Source: Poa pratensis
Taxonomy: Eukaryota; Streptophyta; Magnoliopsida; Poales; Poaceae
DNA length: 64,000 nt
Direction of reading: 5' to 3'
Assembly: GCA_947311845.1 (NCBI GenBank)
Contig: CAMZMU010000012.1
Coordinates: 1,306,031 to 1,370,030, forward strand
How positions within the stretch are numbered: the stretch's first letter is position 1; the number at the start of each line of letters is the position of its first letter. The notes beneath the pieces are model-generated. The model was given only the letters and a program-made list of their open reading frames with translations, was not told the origin of the DNA and did no database searches. This document shows, piece by piece, positions 22,165 to 34,734 of this stretch. The position numbers and the translations under genes are program-made.

Positions 22165-22936
22165 ATGAGCCATCACCAGGTCGTGCGCATGACGCGCTGT
22201 GAGGAGACTACCGGTGGCCCAGAGCTGCTGCGGAACATGTCGCACTATCTTGGTTTTCGTTGGCTTCCGGAGTACAGAGTGCTGGAGCACATCAGGGACT
22301 TTGACCAGACGTACTACAGGGCTAGTGTCTACATCTTGAACGATGCAGCACAGAGAGTAGTCCACACAGCTGAGGGTGTTGGTTCGTCCGTTGACTTGGC
22401 AGTCCAGCAGTGCGTACCACTGCCTCACAGTTCTGCGGTCTGAGTACTACTGCTTCGACAACTCTCCGTATCGCTACGTTCCTTGTGGCTTTATCACCCA
22501 GAGTGGCTGCTACTTCTCCCTCTACACAGACGTTGAGCCACCCACAGCAGCAGAGCGCAGTGCTTGTCTTACGGCCACAGCACAGTTCGCACACCTCCGA
22601 GACTCTGTTGCGGGGGCTCTTGCTGAGGAGTTGTACACAGTGCGGGACCAGCTCTACCGGACTCAGTGTCTTCTGTCCACCTACACCAGGCAGTTCGTGG
22701 GAGACGACCGCTACGCAGGGTTCCAGCTCGGTCACTCGTACCGTCAGCCAGATGCGGGCGGAGACACTCCAGCCCGTGGGCCACTTCTCTCCACTGACCC
22801 TCCTTCCTTCGGAGAGCAGGGACCCGAGGCGAGGTTCTTCGAGACACCAGCAGTTCCTCACCCGTGGGAGTTGACCTACACCGACCGTCGTCGCAGCTTC
22901 TACCGTCGGTGCGCTCCCCGCCACCATCCTGCGTGA
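22165..22936 (+). pseudogene. Extra ORF upstream of gag in C (copy 2), frameshifted
   Basis: Second copy of the dsRNA-binding-domain-like ORF. It is identical to 12578-13351 except for loss of two bases at about 22411 (CAGCAGTGCG against CAGCAGGCTGCG), which breaks the frame inside the AA helix of the domain. Downstream codons continue in the other frame to the same stop (22934-22936). The single lesion may be a consensus error. Confidence 0.75.
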
Positions 22937-23182
22937 TGTGTGGGAGAGCAGAGATGTATCCGTGTTATCTAGTTTGTAGTAGCTATCCTTGTTGTACTTG
23001 AACCTTCATGGTGTACGGATGGTTAACTATGTATCGTCTATGTGATCTTCTTTTGGAGGCTATCGTTTATGACATCCTTGTATCGGAGTTCTCATGTGCG
23101 CAATCGTGTCTTCTGTATTCTTGTCTTAGCTAAATTTCATCTATTCCTGTTGTCGTTTTAACGTGCAATTGTCTCCAGGGAG

Positions 23183-24345
23183 ATGAGGAACACCAGGAAC
23201 AACAATCCTGAAGGGGAGGGTTCCAACCCACCCAACCCGCCTCCAATTGCGGAACTGCTAGGGCAGATGACCCAGGTTCTGGCCCAGATGGCGCATCAGC
23301 AAGCCAACCAGAACAATCAGGGCAACCGCAATGACGGAAATGCACGAGTGAGCATAAAGGATTTCAGCCTAGGGCCAAGGACCTTTGCTTCTTCCAAGGA
23401 GCCACTTGATGCGGACGACTGGATTCGCGAGATGGTCACGACTCTCGATATCGCTCATGTGGATGCTAATGACAGAGTTCCTTTTGTCGCCTACCTTCTA
23501 CGGGGCAACTCTGCATCATGGTGGGAAAACTTCAAGTCTATGAGAGCTCCTGGGGTGGTAACCACTTGGGAGGAATTCAAGACTGCCTTCCTGCGTCATC
23601 ACATCCCAGATGGACTCATGGAAAGGATGCGTGAGGAATTCTGTTCTCTGACCCAAGGCAAGATGGATGTCCTCTCTTACCAGAATGAGTTCAACCGCCT
23701 TGCGCGCTACGCTGGGGACGAAGTGTCCACAGAGGCCAAAAAGATGGCTAGGTTCCGCAGGGGTTTCAACCCGGAGCTGAAGTACGCGCTGAACCTCATC
23801 AAGGCCGACAGCTTCGAGGACCTCGTCAACACTGCTCTCAATGAGGAAAATGGACGCAAGGTCTTTGAGGAGTCACGCAAGCACTCCCGTGAAGGCTCCT
23901 CCTCCAACACCGCGCACCAACTCAGAAGCGTCGGATCTGGGTGCCGAACAGTGCACTCGCTCGCGCTACTTACGTGCCAAGCTCTCCAGGGTTTGTTCCC
24001 CGCCCACCCAACCCAGCTCTAACTATGAGGGGTTTTGGGGGCAGCCAAGGCCAATGGGCGCTCGCCCCAACGTCACCTGCTTCAAGTGTGGCCAGCAAGG
24101 TCACTACTCCAACATGTGCACGGAGAAACAGCTCCTTCCACACACACGCCTCGCCCTTCTCCAACACAGGCAATGGCTCGTGGACCCCTCGCCCTACCTC
24201 AACTCAGGCGATGGTGCGGGCACCGACTCCGCCCCGGGCCTTCAACAACAACAACAGGCCTGGAGCGCGTGTCGCGAGGGTGAACCACATCAACGCAGAG
24301 GAAGCTGAACATGCCAATGACGTCGTTCTGGTACACTCCCAGTAA
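23183..24345 (+). pseudogene. Element C gag (copy 2), frameshifted
   Basis: Copy of 13599-14764. It has the same shift at the core/knuckle boundary, a private three-base deletion near 23367 (KDF against KDFL), and further indels around 24050-24200 near the CCHC knuckle. Confidence 0.85.
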
Positions 24346-27300
24346 ACTCTATCCTGCTAGGGTGTTGTTTGACACAGGAGCATCACATTCTTTTGTGTCA
24401 GTTAAGTTTTGGATATGCATGGTCAAGTTGTGATCCTTTGTCCAAAAATCTCACGGTAACATCCCCCGGCGTCCAAATGACACTTCAAGAATTAGTCATG
24501 GCAATGAATCGAAATCAACGGTCACATTTTTCTTGCATCTCTCATAATTCTCGGCAACTCCGACATCGATGTCATTCTAGGCATGGATTGGTTGAAGGCA
24601 AACCGGCTCACATTGATTGTGCCACCAAGTCCGTAACTCTTTCTCATCCTACTGGCCAGATAGTCTATTCTCCAAACCAAACAACTTCCATCCAGCTTTA
24701 TGCTCTCAATGTTGATCCGCTTGATGCAATTGAAACTATACCGGTGGTCTGTGACTTTCCTGACGTCTTTCCAGAAGAATTGCCAGGTATGCCACCTGAC
24801 AGAGCCGTGGAGTTCGTGATCGAACTAGAACCAGGCACCGCTCCTATCTCCAAACGTCCATACAAGTTGGGACCTGCAGACGTGTCCTGCTGAAGAAGGA
24901 ACTCGAAGAGTTGGAAAAGAAAGGCCACATTCAGCCCAGTTCTTCTCCTTGGGGATGCCCTTCTCTATTCGTGGCGAAGAGTGATAAAACAAAACGACTG
25001 GTTATCGATTACCGTCCTTTGAACGCGAAAACCATCAAGAACAAGTATCCTCTCCCTCGCATCAATGATCTCTTCGATCAGCTGGCTGGTGCCAAAGTTT
25101 TCTCTAAATTGGACTTGAGATCCGGTTACCACCAAATCAAGATCAGAAAAGAAGACATTCCAAAGACAGCTTTCATCACTCGTTATGGTCTCTATGAATA
25201 CACCGTCATGTCCTTTGGTCTCACAAATGCTCCGGCGACCTTCTCACGTCTTATGAACTTCGTTTTCATGGAATATCTCGACAAGTTCGTGGTAGTCTAT
25301 CTCGATGATATTCTTATCTACTCCAAGTCCAATGAGGAACACGAAGAACATCTACGTCTCATATTGATGAAGCTCCGCGAACATCGTCTCTATGCCAAAT
25401 TCTCCAAATGTGAATTCTGGCTTCCTGAAGTCTCTTATCTTGGACATGTCATCTCCGACAAGGGCATCGCTGTAGATCCCAAAAAGGTCAAAGCTATTGT
25501 TGAATGGCAACCTCCCAGAACGGTGAAACAAGTTCGAAGCTTTCTCGGTGCGGCTAGCTATTGCCGTCGTTTTATCGAGAATTTCTCCAAAATCGCAAAG
25601 CCTCTCACCGAACTCACCAAGAAGGATAAGAAGTTCGTTTGGACTCCCCAATGTGATGAGAGTTTCAATCTCTTGAAAAGCAAACTCATTTCAGCTCCTG
25701 TTCTTGTTGGCCCAGACACTTCCAAGCCTTTCCAAATCTTCTGTGATGCTTCTCTACAAGGACTAGGAGCAGTCCTCATGCAAGAACGTCATGTCGTTGC
25801 TTATGCCTCTCGTCAGTTGCATTCGCATGAGCTCAACTATCCTACGCATGACCTTGAACTTGCAGCAATTGTGTATGCCCTCAAAATTTGGAGACCATAC
25901 TTGTTGGGCAACAACTGCGAGATCTTCACCGACCACAAGAGCCTCAAGTACCTCTTCACTCAACCAGATCTAAACCTCAGGCAAACAAGGTGGCTTGAGA
26001 AAATCGCAGACTTCGATCTCACCATTTCTTACACTCCAGGCAAGGCTAATGTAATGGCCGATGCCCTCAGTCGCAAATCTTATTGCAACAATCTCATGGT
26101 CATGGAAAGTCAGCCTCCACTCCATGAAGAATTCCAGAAGCTGAATCTTCAACTTGTTCCTGATGGCTATCTTGCAAACTTGATTGCCACTCCAACTCTG
26201 AGGACAAGATCCGAACAGCACAACGACGCGATAACGGTGTCTTAAACATCAAGGCCAATATCGGCAAGGATAAGTACAAGAGCTTTTCTGTGGATGACAA
26301 GGGCACTTTGTTCTTTGAAGGGCGCATTGTTGTTCCCAAGCTTGAAAGCTTAAGAGAGATGATTCTCAAAGAAGCTCATGATACTCCTCTTTCTATCCAC
26401 CCTGGTAGTACCAAAATGTACCAAGATCTCAAGCAAGTCTATTGGTGGACCAGAATGAAGCGTGAAATTGCTCGCTATGTTTCAGAATGCGATGTCTGTC
26501 AGCGTGTCAAGGCAGTACATCAGAAATCAGCTGGTCTTCTTCAACCATTACAAATTCCTGAGTGGAAGTGGGACAAGATTGAAATGGACTTCATTACTGG
26601 GTTTCCAAAATCCAAGAAAGGCAATGATGCAATCTTCGTTGTCATTGATCGTCTCTCCAAAGTCGCTCATTTCTTTCCAGTCAAAGAGACAATCACAGCT
26701 AGTCAGTTAGCAGAACTCTATATGACAAGGATTGTTCCTCTTCATGGTGTTCCCTTGGAAATTAGCTCAGATCGTGGAAGTATCTTCACTTCTCGATTTT
26801 GGGAGAGCTTTCAGAAAGCCTTGGGCACCACACTTCTTTTCAGCACTGCTTACCATCCGCAAACAAGTGGACAGGTTGAAAGGGTCAATCAGATTCTGGA
26901 GGATATGCTCAGAGCATGTGTCATTTCTTTTGGCATGAAATGGGAAGATTGCCTTCCTTATGCTGAGTTCTCCTACAACAACAGCTTCCAAGCAAGTCTA
27001 GAAATGGCACCTTTCGAAGCTCTCTATGGTCGCAGATGCAGGACTCCTATCAATTGGTCTGAGCCGGTTGAACGACAACTCTTTGGCCCTGACATCATCC
27101 AGGAGGCCGAAGAAAAAGTCCGCATCATTCGTGACAATCTGAAGATAGCCCAGTCTCGTCAGAAGAGCTATTATGATAGCAAGCACAGGGACATGGTCTA
27201 TAAAGCTGGTGATCAAGCTTACCTTCGTGTCACTCCCTTGAGGGGCACCCAAACGCTTTGGTATCAAAGGCAAGCTTGCTCCGAGATATGTTGGTCCATT

Positions 27301-27629
27301 CAACATTCTCTCAAGGCGTGGAGAACTTGCTTATCGTTTGGAACTTCCTCCAACCTCTCCAAGGTGCACGATGTCTTTCACGTCTCACAACTCAAGAAGT
27401 GCTTCAAGGATCCAGGCCGTGCTGTTGATCACGAGTCAATTGATCTTCGAGAAGACCTCTCCTATGAAGAACATCCGGTTCGCATTCTCGATGAGGCAGA
27501 ACGTTCCACCCGTAACAAGACCGTCAAGTTCTTCAAGGTGCAATGGTCTCATCATTCCGACAAGAAGCAACTTGGGAACGCGAAGACCATCTTCGTGCCG
27601 AGTATCCCGATCTTTTCACTTCTCCATAG
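24346..27629 (+). pseudogene. Element C protease, RT, RNase H, integrase, chromodomain-like end (copy 2)
   Basis: Contains the protease DTGASHSF site, RT with YLDDILIYS, RNase H and a complete integrase with the DDE residues (IEMDFITGFP, SSDRGSIF, GQVERVNQ). The integrase frame (26290 onward) is intact where copy 1 is shifted. Breaks lie near 24890, 26200, 27270-27350 and 27560. The C-terminus reads VFHVSQLKKCFKDP, HPVRILDEAERSTRNK and VKFFKVQWSHHS, which matches the chromodomain-like tail of Tekay elements. The ancestral stop is at 27627-27629, in another frame. Confidence 0.9.
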
Positions 27630-27652
27630 GAATCTCGGGGCGCGATTCCTTC

Positions 27653-27661
27653 AAGGGGGGG
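27653..27661 (+). other. Polypurine tract of element C
   Basis: AAGGGGGGG four bases before LTR 3 primes plus-strand cDNA. It is absent before LTR 2. Confidence 0.85.
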
Positions 27662-27665
27662 CGTT

Positions 27666-30600
27666 TGTAACATCCCAAAAATGTAACCCAACTTTATTGC
27701 TTGTTCTTTTAAAGTTTAGCATCATCATGGCATCATATTCATGTGTTCTTCTCACTTAATATTTTATTTCTTTGCACAATTAAACAAAACCACATTTTTT
27801 GTGTTGTTACTATGTTGCCCAAAATAATACTAATGGTCTTAACAAAAGTATTTTGTTCAAACAAAAATATTTGCAAAAGGTTCTAATACAAAATTCCTAA
27901 TATTTTGTTTTCTATAAACAAAAACCAGAAAACTGGAAAAGAAAAAATGTTCAGGCTTAAAAAAAAAAAAAAACAGTGGAGCCTGGCCGAGTTGGGCCTC
28001 CAGCCCACCTTCGGCCAGCAAACCCAACCCTGTCGCTTTCTTCCTCTGCCGTACCAAAGGAGCACGCACATGGCGTGGGCACGGTGGCCTCCACCGGCCA
28101 GCGCCTCCTCTCCACCTTTTCCACCTCCATAAAGCCAGCCCCGCGCCTCCAAACCCCAAACCCTAGCCTCTCCCTCTCCTTCCCTCTCGCGCCGCCGCCT
28201 GGTAAGTTCTTCCACGCGCAGCCGTCGCCATGGCCGTAGCAAGCTCAAGTTCGCGCCCGGCCTAATCGTGCTTCCTCCTGCTCGTCTACCTCGCCGCAAA
28301 GTCCGCCTCGACGCCCGCAGGATCTTCTTCTCCGGAGAAGAACCTGGGAGCCCGTGTTTCGCCGTGACAAGTTCGCCGCTCCCGACGCCGACCGCCGCTC
28401 TGCACCTTCTTCTTCGTCTCCGTCTCGTCGCCTCCGTCGTCCTCGAGCCTCCGACTTGCGCCAACAAGCTCTGGGTGAGCCGCCGCCTCCAAATACGTCC
28501 TTCCCCCTCTCGATTTCGTCCTGGAACGAGCGATCCCGCGCGATGCCGACCTCGGCATCGACACGGCCGTGCCATGCCGATCAAGAACACGACGCCTTGC
28601 GTCCTCCCTTCCACCTCGATCACGCGCACGGTTACCGCCACCTCTCCCGCATCCACTTGCACGCACGCACGCACCCGGAGCGCCGCCAGAACGTGGTCGT
28701 CGCCGATCTGTCCTCCGCCGTCGCACCACTGCCCCAAAGTCTGAACCTTTTCTTCAGTTTCGTCAGAGAAGAGAAGCAACACTTCAAAAACCATCAGATC
28801 TATTATCTAATACATCCACCGCAGTGGCCCAGTGGTCTACACCACCGATCCACAGCGCCGAGCACGGTTCGAACCCCACGCGCCGCAAAGGCCAATTTTT
28901 CCCAGTTTTTCTCCGGTCTGACAGGTGGGACCCGTTGGTCAGCGACTGTGCTGGCCAGCGCAGCATACCGCGCCTACGTGGCGCACGGCCCCGCATGGCA
29001 GTGGCACTGGCTAGCCACTGCCTCGGTGAGAAAAGTCCCAGATCCAGATCTGGATCTGGAATCTTGCACGCAGGCCCCTGGCCTTTCTGTTTTTACAACT
29101 AGGCCCTTAAAACTTTCTGTTCATCACCATCAGGTCCCTGGTTTTTATAGAAAACCCCTAACTTTCAAAACTTTATAACTTTTAATTTATAACTCCAAAT
29201 TAAATAAATTAAATATGTTTTCATATCAGAAAAATGTCACCTATTCAAATTTCAACTTTGTTTCTGGTTTTGAATAATTAAAAATTGTGGCAACTAAATA
29301 AATGTTTATTTTATTGTGACAACTTGTAAAATTCATAACTTCTGCTACACTACTCCAAATTTTGCAAATAAAATATCAAACTGAAACTAAAAATGCAACC
29401 TTCCTGTTCATTGCATTTGCATGCATATTTAAGCAACTTAAATTATCAAATTAATTGGAATCACCTTGTAATTCAATCTTGCATATGGGGTTCTTTTCCT
29501 AATTGCTTTTAAATAGCAATGACTCCATTTAAATTGATCTTGCATGCAAATTTGCAGTAACATGAACATTAACTTGACATGCATCATCCCATGCTTGTGC
29601 ATTTTTATTCCTTGTATTGATTGTGTTCTATATTCCATGTTTGGCGCTTGTTCTCGGTAGACGACGCTGTGACCGTTGAGTACTCTTCTTCTGCTGAGGA
29701 CCCTACCCAGTACCAGGCTACTGAGTCGCCAGGCAAGCTTTGCTCACTTGCTACCATTACATTGTCTTCCATTCCTGCCGTTGATCTATTGCTATCCTTA
29801 TATTACGATGCTTGTGTCTCGATCCTATATACATGTTTACCTTGCAGACATATACAGCCTTATCCCCACATCCTATTACCTTGTTGTTTGTTTTACCTGT
29901 TGGCCTTGCGAGTCGTAGTTGCATGCTTAGGTCTGTTGTTGCAAGTCTGTCTTTTTTTTTATGTATCACCTGTTTAGTATGATAGTTTGGTTCACTTACT
30001 TAATATGATGATAATGTTTGTGGGTTATAACTAAATGATAAGGCACCCGGTGGAAGGCCAATGCGTTGGTGTTTTGTTCTGCTAAGTGTCGCACTAGGAA
30101 CTCAGTTCTTGTCCTCTTATCCAAGTACGAGCGCACTTCCCACTCGTGGGTGGTCCTATGGAACCCCCCTCGACTCTGACCGGAACTTCAGCTTGTCCAG
30201 GCGCCACAACCTAGTTCGGGCTTTCCATTCGAACATACGCATATGCATGATACTTGACAGTTATGAGAGGTTCTATGATATGGGGGAGCATATAGGTGCG
30301 GTACGACGCGAAGTGGATTTTCCTACTGTGGTCTGTTCCACCTAGTGCGTAGGCGCAAACGATTGAGTCTGCTACGGAGGTATCGGCCGGACTCTGGACG
30401 CGGGTAACAACTCAGACGGGTGGTACCTGGACTTGCTGTAGTGAAGGAACAGAGTTGAGTTGAGGAGCCCTACCTTTTATCTGGGTTGCTCGAACGTGTA
30501 TGGGTTAACCATGGTGCATCCCTGCAGGGTTAAATCTTTTCGAGAAGCCGAGTCCGCGGTTATGGACAACTTGGATCGGATGCTGGCTAACAAGATCATA

Positions 30601-31476
30601 AACAACTTACACCTAATGATTCTAATTAACTTGACTAGTAAGTTAGACTTACCTTCATAACAAGATGTAACTAAAATTTGACAACTGTGTGAGTTCCCTC
30701 GATTGCTTCCTCATACTTGGTTGAGGGGGTGAATCTGGGAAGTGTTATGTTTGGTGTTAGTTGCTAGTGGGTTCGTTCACGCTCTCTTATCCCTCTCCAA
30801 TAGACGGAAGTTGTAGTGTGTCTTATAGGTTGTTTAGTGCTGCTGCTGCCGCTCAGTCCACCTTCCTTTACTTTTGGTAGTCTTTGTGTTGGTATCAATT
30901 GAGCATTGCTTGCCAGGCGGTTGTGCCTGACCCATTCTTTGGGCTGTACTCTTTCGTGCAGCTGAGGACTTTCAGGAGGATCCCTCGGGAGGTTACTTTG
31001 TTGAGTACGACGATGACGCCTTCGACGAGTAGATAGTGTTCCAGGGTGGACCCTGTGGACTCCGTGGTTGGGTTCCCTTTTATGTCTGGCCTCTTAGGCC
31101 CATTTGAGATTTGTCCGTACTCGGCTCATGTTTGCTTCCGCTTGTGATGACATTGATGTAATGTTGGGACATGTGTCCTCTGGATGATTGTAATCGCTAT
31201 ATGTATTTGCTCTATGAGCTTTTGGCTATATTTTGTTTCCTTTCTTTGTGTCGTACTGTTCTGTTGTGGTAACGATTCGATCAGACTTTGGTTTCTTTCT
31301 TATGCATTGCGGATTGCATACGTGACAGTGGGGTCGGGTGTACGTGTCGGCCGATGATCAATTCCGAGCCGGCCTGTCGAGAGGTTCTCGGCCTGGCTTG
31401 GTAAACCAGCATCGTACACTTTGTGTGGCCCACTCGGTATGACCCCTTTGTATAAGTTCGAGGCCTGGGTCTGACA
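27666..31476 (+). repeat. Element C LTR 3 (3' LTR), 3811 bp
   Basis: Starts TGTAACATCCC after the polypurine tract and ends CTGACA, followed by the ATCCC target duplication. It has about six private substitutions not shared by LTR 1 or LTR 2 (for example near 29644, 30233, 30314, 30374, 30769 and 31124). Confidence 0.95.
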
Positions 31477-31481
31477 ATCCC

Positions 31482-34009
31482 TTTGTAAAGATGGAACCTG
31501 CAATAATCGTCCATCCTTTCTTCGATTGAGCGGTCAGGATCTTTGTCTGCTCGCCTGCGCCACTCTGGCCTTCTGTAGCTATCGCGGTCGTCGCGTCTGT
31601 GGTCTCGACTGTCACGTCGATCGTCTGTACGGTGGTCTCGATTACCTCGGCGGTCGTCCGTATGATGATCCCGATTATCACGATGATCGTCGGGTCGTCT
31701 GTCAGTTTGGTCGCGACTGTCCCTTGACTGGACAAAGCCTGCTGCGATGATGTTTGGATGGTCATCGTCGTGATAACGATTCTTGCGTTTGCGCCTTCGA
31801 TCATCTCTGTAGCTATCTCTGCGGTCTCGACTGCCGCCCTCGTGATTTTCATGTGATGCTACGGGTCGAGTGCCTCGTACGGAGTCTTCTCCGTATGCCC
31901 ACTTTGTTGCGAGTACCATGAGTGCGGCCATTGTCTTTGGGTCTTCTCGACCAAGTGTTTCTTTGAAGTCTTCCCTCCAGAGTCTGTTTTTGAAGGCGTC
32001 GATTGCCCTATCTTCTGATACGTTGCCTACTGAGTTACGGATGGTGGTCCACCGCCGTATGTACGATCTCAGAGATTCATCTGACTTTTGCTTGCAGGTC
32101 CGGAGCTCCTCGAAGGTTTTGGGGCGCTCACATAGAGGCTCGAAGTATTTGATGAAATCACCCTTGAAGTGTTCCCACGAATCGTAGTATGATTCGGGTA
32201 GCGATTTGAGCCAATCGCGAGCCGTTCCTTCCATCATAAGTTGCATGTACTGCATAGCTGTAGTTGTGGTGCCGCGCTGACATCCGACTGCCAGCCTGTA
32301 ATCTTCTAGCCAGCCTGATGGCTCTTGTTTGCAGTTGAACTTAGGCGTGGTAGCTAGCGAAAATTTCTTGGGCATACGAGCCTCCCGGATCCGTCGAGTG
32401 AAGCATAACGCTCCACATGGCCCGATTTCTGCTTCCGAGTCTGAGCTGTTGCTGTATGACCTCCTCGAGTGGCTCCTACTGGAACGATGACGGCGTGAGC
32501 TTTTTCGACTGCTCCTTCCCCGAGGGCTTCGACTGCGACGGTCCCGATCTGTATCTCTCCTTGGAGTTGCTTGTGGATGCTGTATGGCTTGTGCTCCTAT
32601 TGCCAGTTGTTTGTACAGTTGGAGGTGCTGATCCCTCTTTGGGTCTCCTGCAGGAGGTTCGATTGTTCTGAGGTAGGTGCCTAGCGTCATCAGCGCCCCG
32701 GCTGGCTCAGTAGGTATGGGAACTCCTTCCGCGTCGACTGCCATAAAGGCTGGGTTTAGATTCCGAGTGACCGCTGCACGATCTGCGTCTCCGAGGTTTA
32801 TGAATCGTGACCTACTCGCGGGGTCGTTTCTGCCTGTTGAACTTGTAGACAATGCTCTTCTCTGAGCACTCGATATGCTGGCTTGCTTTTTGCGCTCTTC
32901 GAGTACTGCTCGGTAATTCTTTAACCGTATCGATTCTTGCCACTGGAAGTATTGTAAGGTCAATACCTCTTCCGGAGTTGCGTTTGCTGGTAGCATTGTG
33001 CAGCTTTCGATTACTTTGCTCACTTTTTCCGCCATCTCTGCGGTGATGGTCAGCGTGGTTGTTCCGTCTGGCATGGTGACTGTGCAAGGGTATTCTGTAG
33101 GTCGACGGCATGTTGCGGCTGCTGATGTTTCTGCTGTACTCGCGGTGTACACCTGATACGGTACCACCCGATCTTCTGCCCACGTGTTGCTAATGCGCAT
33201 TATGGATTCGGCGTCGTCATCCAGGCTCATGTTGGAGTTGCTTTGCTTGTTGGGGTTTCCGCCACAATCGAGTTGATCTTCGAGTGCTTTGTCCAGGCTA
33301 TCTGCGTCGCAGGTGAATATCTCGTGGCTGGCACGGATTTCTGGGCCGTTGAGATCGGCGAGGTATATGTTGTCATCTATGTTCTCCTTGTTCCCCGCGA
33401 CGTCGTTGCAGTCGACGACGTTGTCGAGTGACTCGATTGAATTGTTTGGGCGGTACGCAGATTCGATCTCGCTTCTTCCAAATCTCTTTGCTACCTCGTC
33501 ACGGAACTCTTGCGAGGTCATGGACGTTGCAGAGTCGCTTGGCGATTGGATCGGGACGATCTGTGACGATGTCGCGCCCAAGATGGATGGTGTTGCAGTC
33601 GAAGCGTTGTCGATTGTCTCCATGTTGAGTGTCTCCACGTCGAGTGGGTCTAACAGGTCCTGCACACCATCTTTATCGACAAAGAAGTTAATTTTTCCAA
33701 CCGTAATATCCAAACCTGATTCGAGTCCGGCAAAGGCTTGTTGAGCTTCCATCGAGTGCGGCGTGAGCCTCCTTGGAGATTTTGGCGAGTGATCGCTTTT
33801 TGAATTGATGCTGGTAGATCTTGCCGGCGAGTTGCTATTTGCAACGGTTGTCGGTGATTTGCTTTTTGATGATGCAGTAGGCGAGTTACCTTGTGCAGAT
33901 GCGATCGTCGGGTGGCCGCTTGATGATGAAACCGGCGAAACCGTGAGCCCAATACTACCTTTTCCACAGACGGCGCCAATTGTCGAGGTGTGTCCTCGGC
34001 AATTCCCAT
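31482..34009 (-). CDS. Element B gag, N-terminal and central part
   Basis: A single open frame from 33752 (MEAQQAFAGLESGLDI) to the C insertion, about 757 codons. A further in-frame-like start lies at 34009 (MGIAEDTPRQLAPS), inside the LTR and read through the primer-binding site, with a shift between 33752 and about 33840. It contains a helical N-terminus, MPDGTTTLTITAEMAEKV, an Arg/Ser-rich stretch, the gag core (EPSGWLEDYRL, AMQYMQLMMEGTARDWL, FKGDFIKYFEPLCERPKTF), a long Arg/Asp repeat region (DRRDNRDHHTDDRR), and the first half of a C-x2-H zinc knuckle (CRFHLYKG). The Arg-rich region should bind RNA. The length of the open frame suggests recent activity. Confidence 0.85.
33962..33978 (-). 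other. Primer-binding site of B (TGGCGCC type)
   Basis: The minus strand reads TGGCGCCGTCTGTGGAA, two bases inside the LTR end. A has the same site at 43158-43174 with one base changed. This class is common in Tat/Athila-type elements; I do not assign the tRNA. Confidence 0.75.
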
Positions 34010-34454
34010 GGTTGCTATACCTAGAGTTGATTGTGTGGTAGAGAACGCGTAGTATTGGTGGAATCGACGGCTGACAAGCTGGATTTACCCAGGTTCAGGG
34101 CCCTCGAGTGAGGTAAAACCCCTACTTCCTGCTTGTCTGTGTTTATGGTTTGAATATGGAGGTTACAAGAGTTCGACGAGCGGCTGATCTCGTCGAGTTT
34201 TTTGGTGGCTATGGATTGCTTGCCTCGATCGATCACCCTCCCAGCCTTTATATAGGAGGCTGGGTCTCGGGAAACATAACCGACCAAGGTTACATATATG
34301 GAAAGCCTTAACCGACTATAACTTGATCTAACTTGGAAAACACTCTTCGTTTTAGGCCTTCCTTCATGGGCTTCGATTAATCTTTGAGCTTCTTTGATCA
34401 TTACGTGCACCAGGTACCCTTAAGCTGGGGTACCCGCAGAGCATAACCTCGTCA
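33981..34454 (-). repeat. Element B 5' LTR, 474 bp
   Basis: On the minus strand it runs from TGACGAGGTTATGC to CACCTCGACA. It contains a TATA-like TATATAAAGG (minus strand, about 34245-34255) and the CCTGAACCTGGGTAAAT word shared with the A LTR. It resembles the A LTR in layout but is diverged in sequence. No 3' partner is present. Confidence 0.85.
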
Positions 34455-34734
34455 ACGATCTCGCAAGAGCTTTGGTGGTTCGAGTATGGCTTGGTCCTAG
34501 ATCGGCACCCCTCCCAGCCTTTAAATAGGCTGGGTCTCGGGAGTTTGTAACCGACCTAGTTTACACATAAGGAAAGTATAAACCGACTATGTCTATGTCT
34601 AAACTTGGAAGTTACTCCATCTTGTTGGGCCTCTCGTCTTGGGCTTCGAGTCGTATCTCCGCTAGTTGGGCTTTTAGTCATCACGTGCACCAGGTACCCT
34701 CACGGTAGGGTACCCGAGATGTATATCCTTGTCA
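34455..34734 (-). repeat. Element A 3' LTR, truncated
   Basis: Matches 43394-43631 of the right LTR and keeps about 45 bases the right LTR has lost. The portion equivalent to 43177-43393 is missing, and the break abuts the exact end of B's LTR (CCTCGTCA). Confidence 0.85.

Larger units (their letters stand above)
8347..31476 (+). mobile_element. Element C: chromovirus (Tekay-like Ty3/gypsy), assembled as LTR-int-LTR-int-LTR
   Basis: Plus-strand element inserted in B's gag. LTRs lie at 8347-12154, 17949-21741 and 27666-31476, with internal regions at 12155-17922 and 21742-27665. Domain order is primer-binding site, extra ORF, gag, protease, RT, RNase H, integrase, and a C-terminal region resembling the chromodomain of Tekay/RIRE3-type elements. 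A 13-N gap (17923-17935) separates the first internal region from the second LTR. No polypurine tract precedes that LTR; instead 13 bases of the outer target flank are repeated there. The three-LTR form is therefore probably an assembly or haplotype join. LTRs are nearly identical, so the insertion is young. Confidence 0.9.
31477..34454 (-). mobile_element. Element B, 5' half (LTR, PBS, gag)
   Basis: Right half of B on the minus strand: 5' LTR 33981-34454, primer-binding site 33962-33978, and gag from 34009 to the target site of C at 31477-31481. It joins directly to the truncated 3' LTR of A at 34454/34455, with no target duplication. Confidence 0.85.

Noticed and set aside
8347..27665. True tandem retrotransposon made by unequal LTR recombination
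   Set aside because: LTR 2 is preceded by outer target flank after an N gap, not by pol end plus polypurine tract. Kept only as the less likely alternative.
31281..31476. C-terminal extension of B's gag into LTR 3
   Set aside because: The frame runs on by chance after the insertion point; the real continuation is at 8346-7178.
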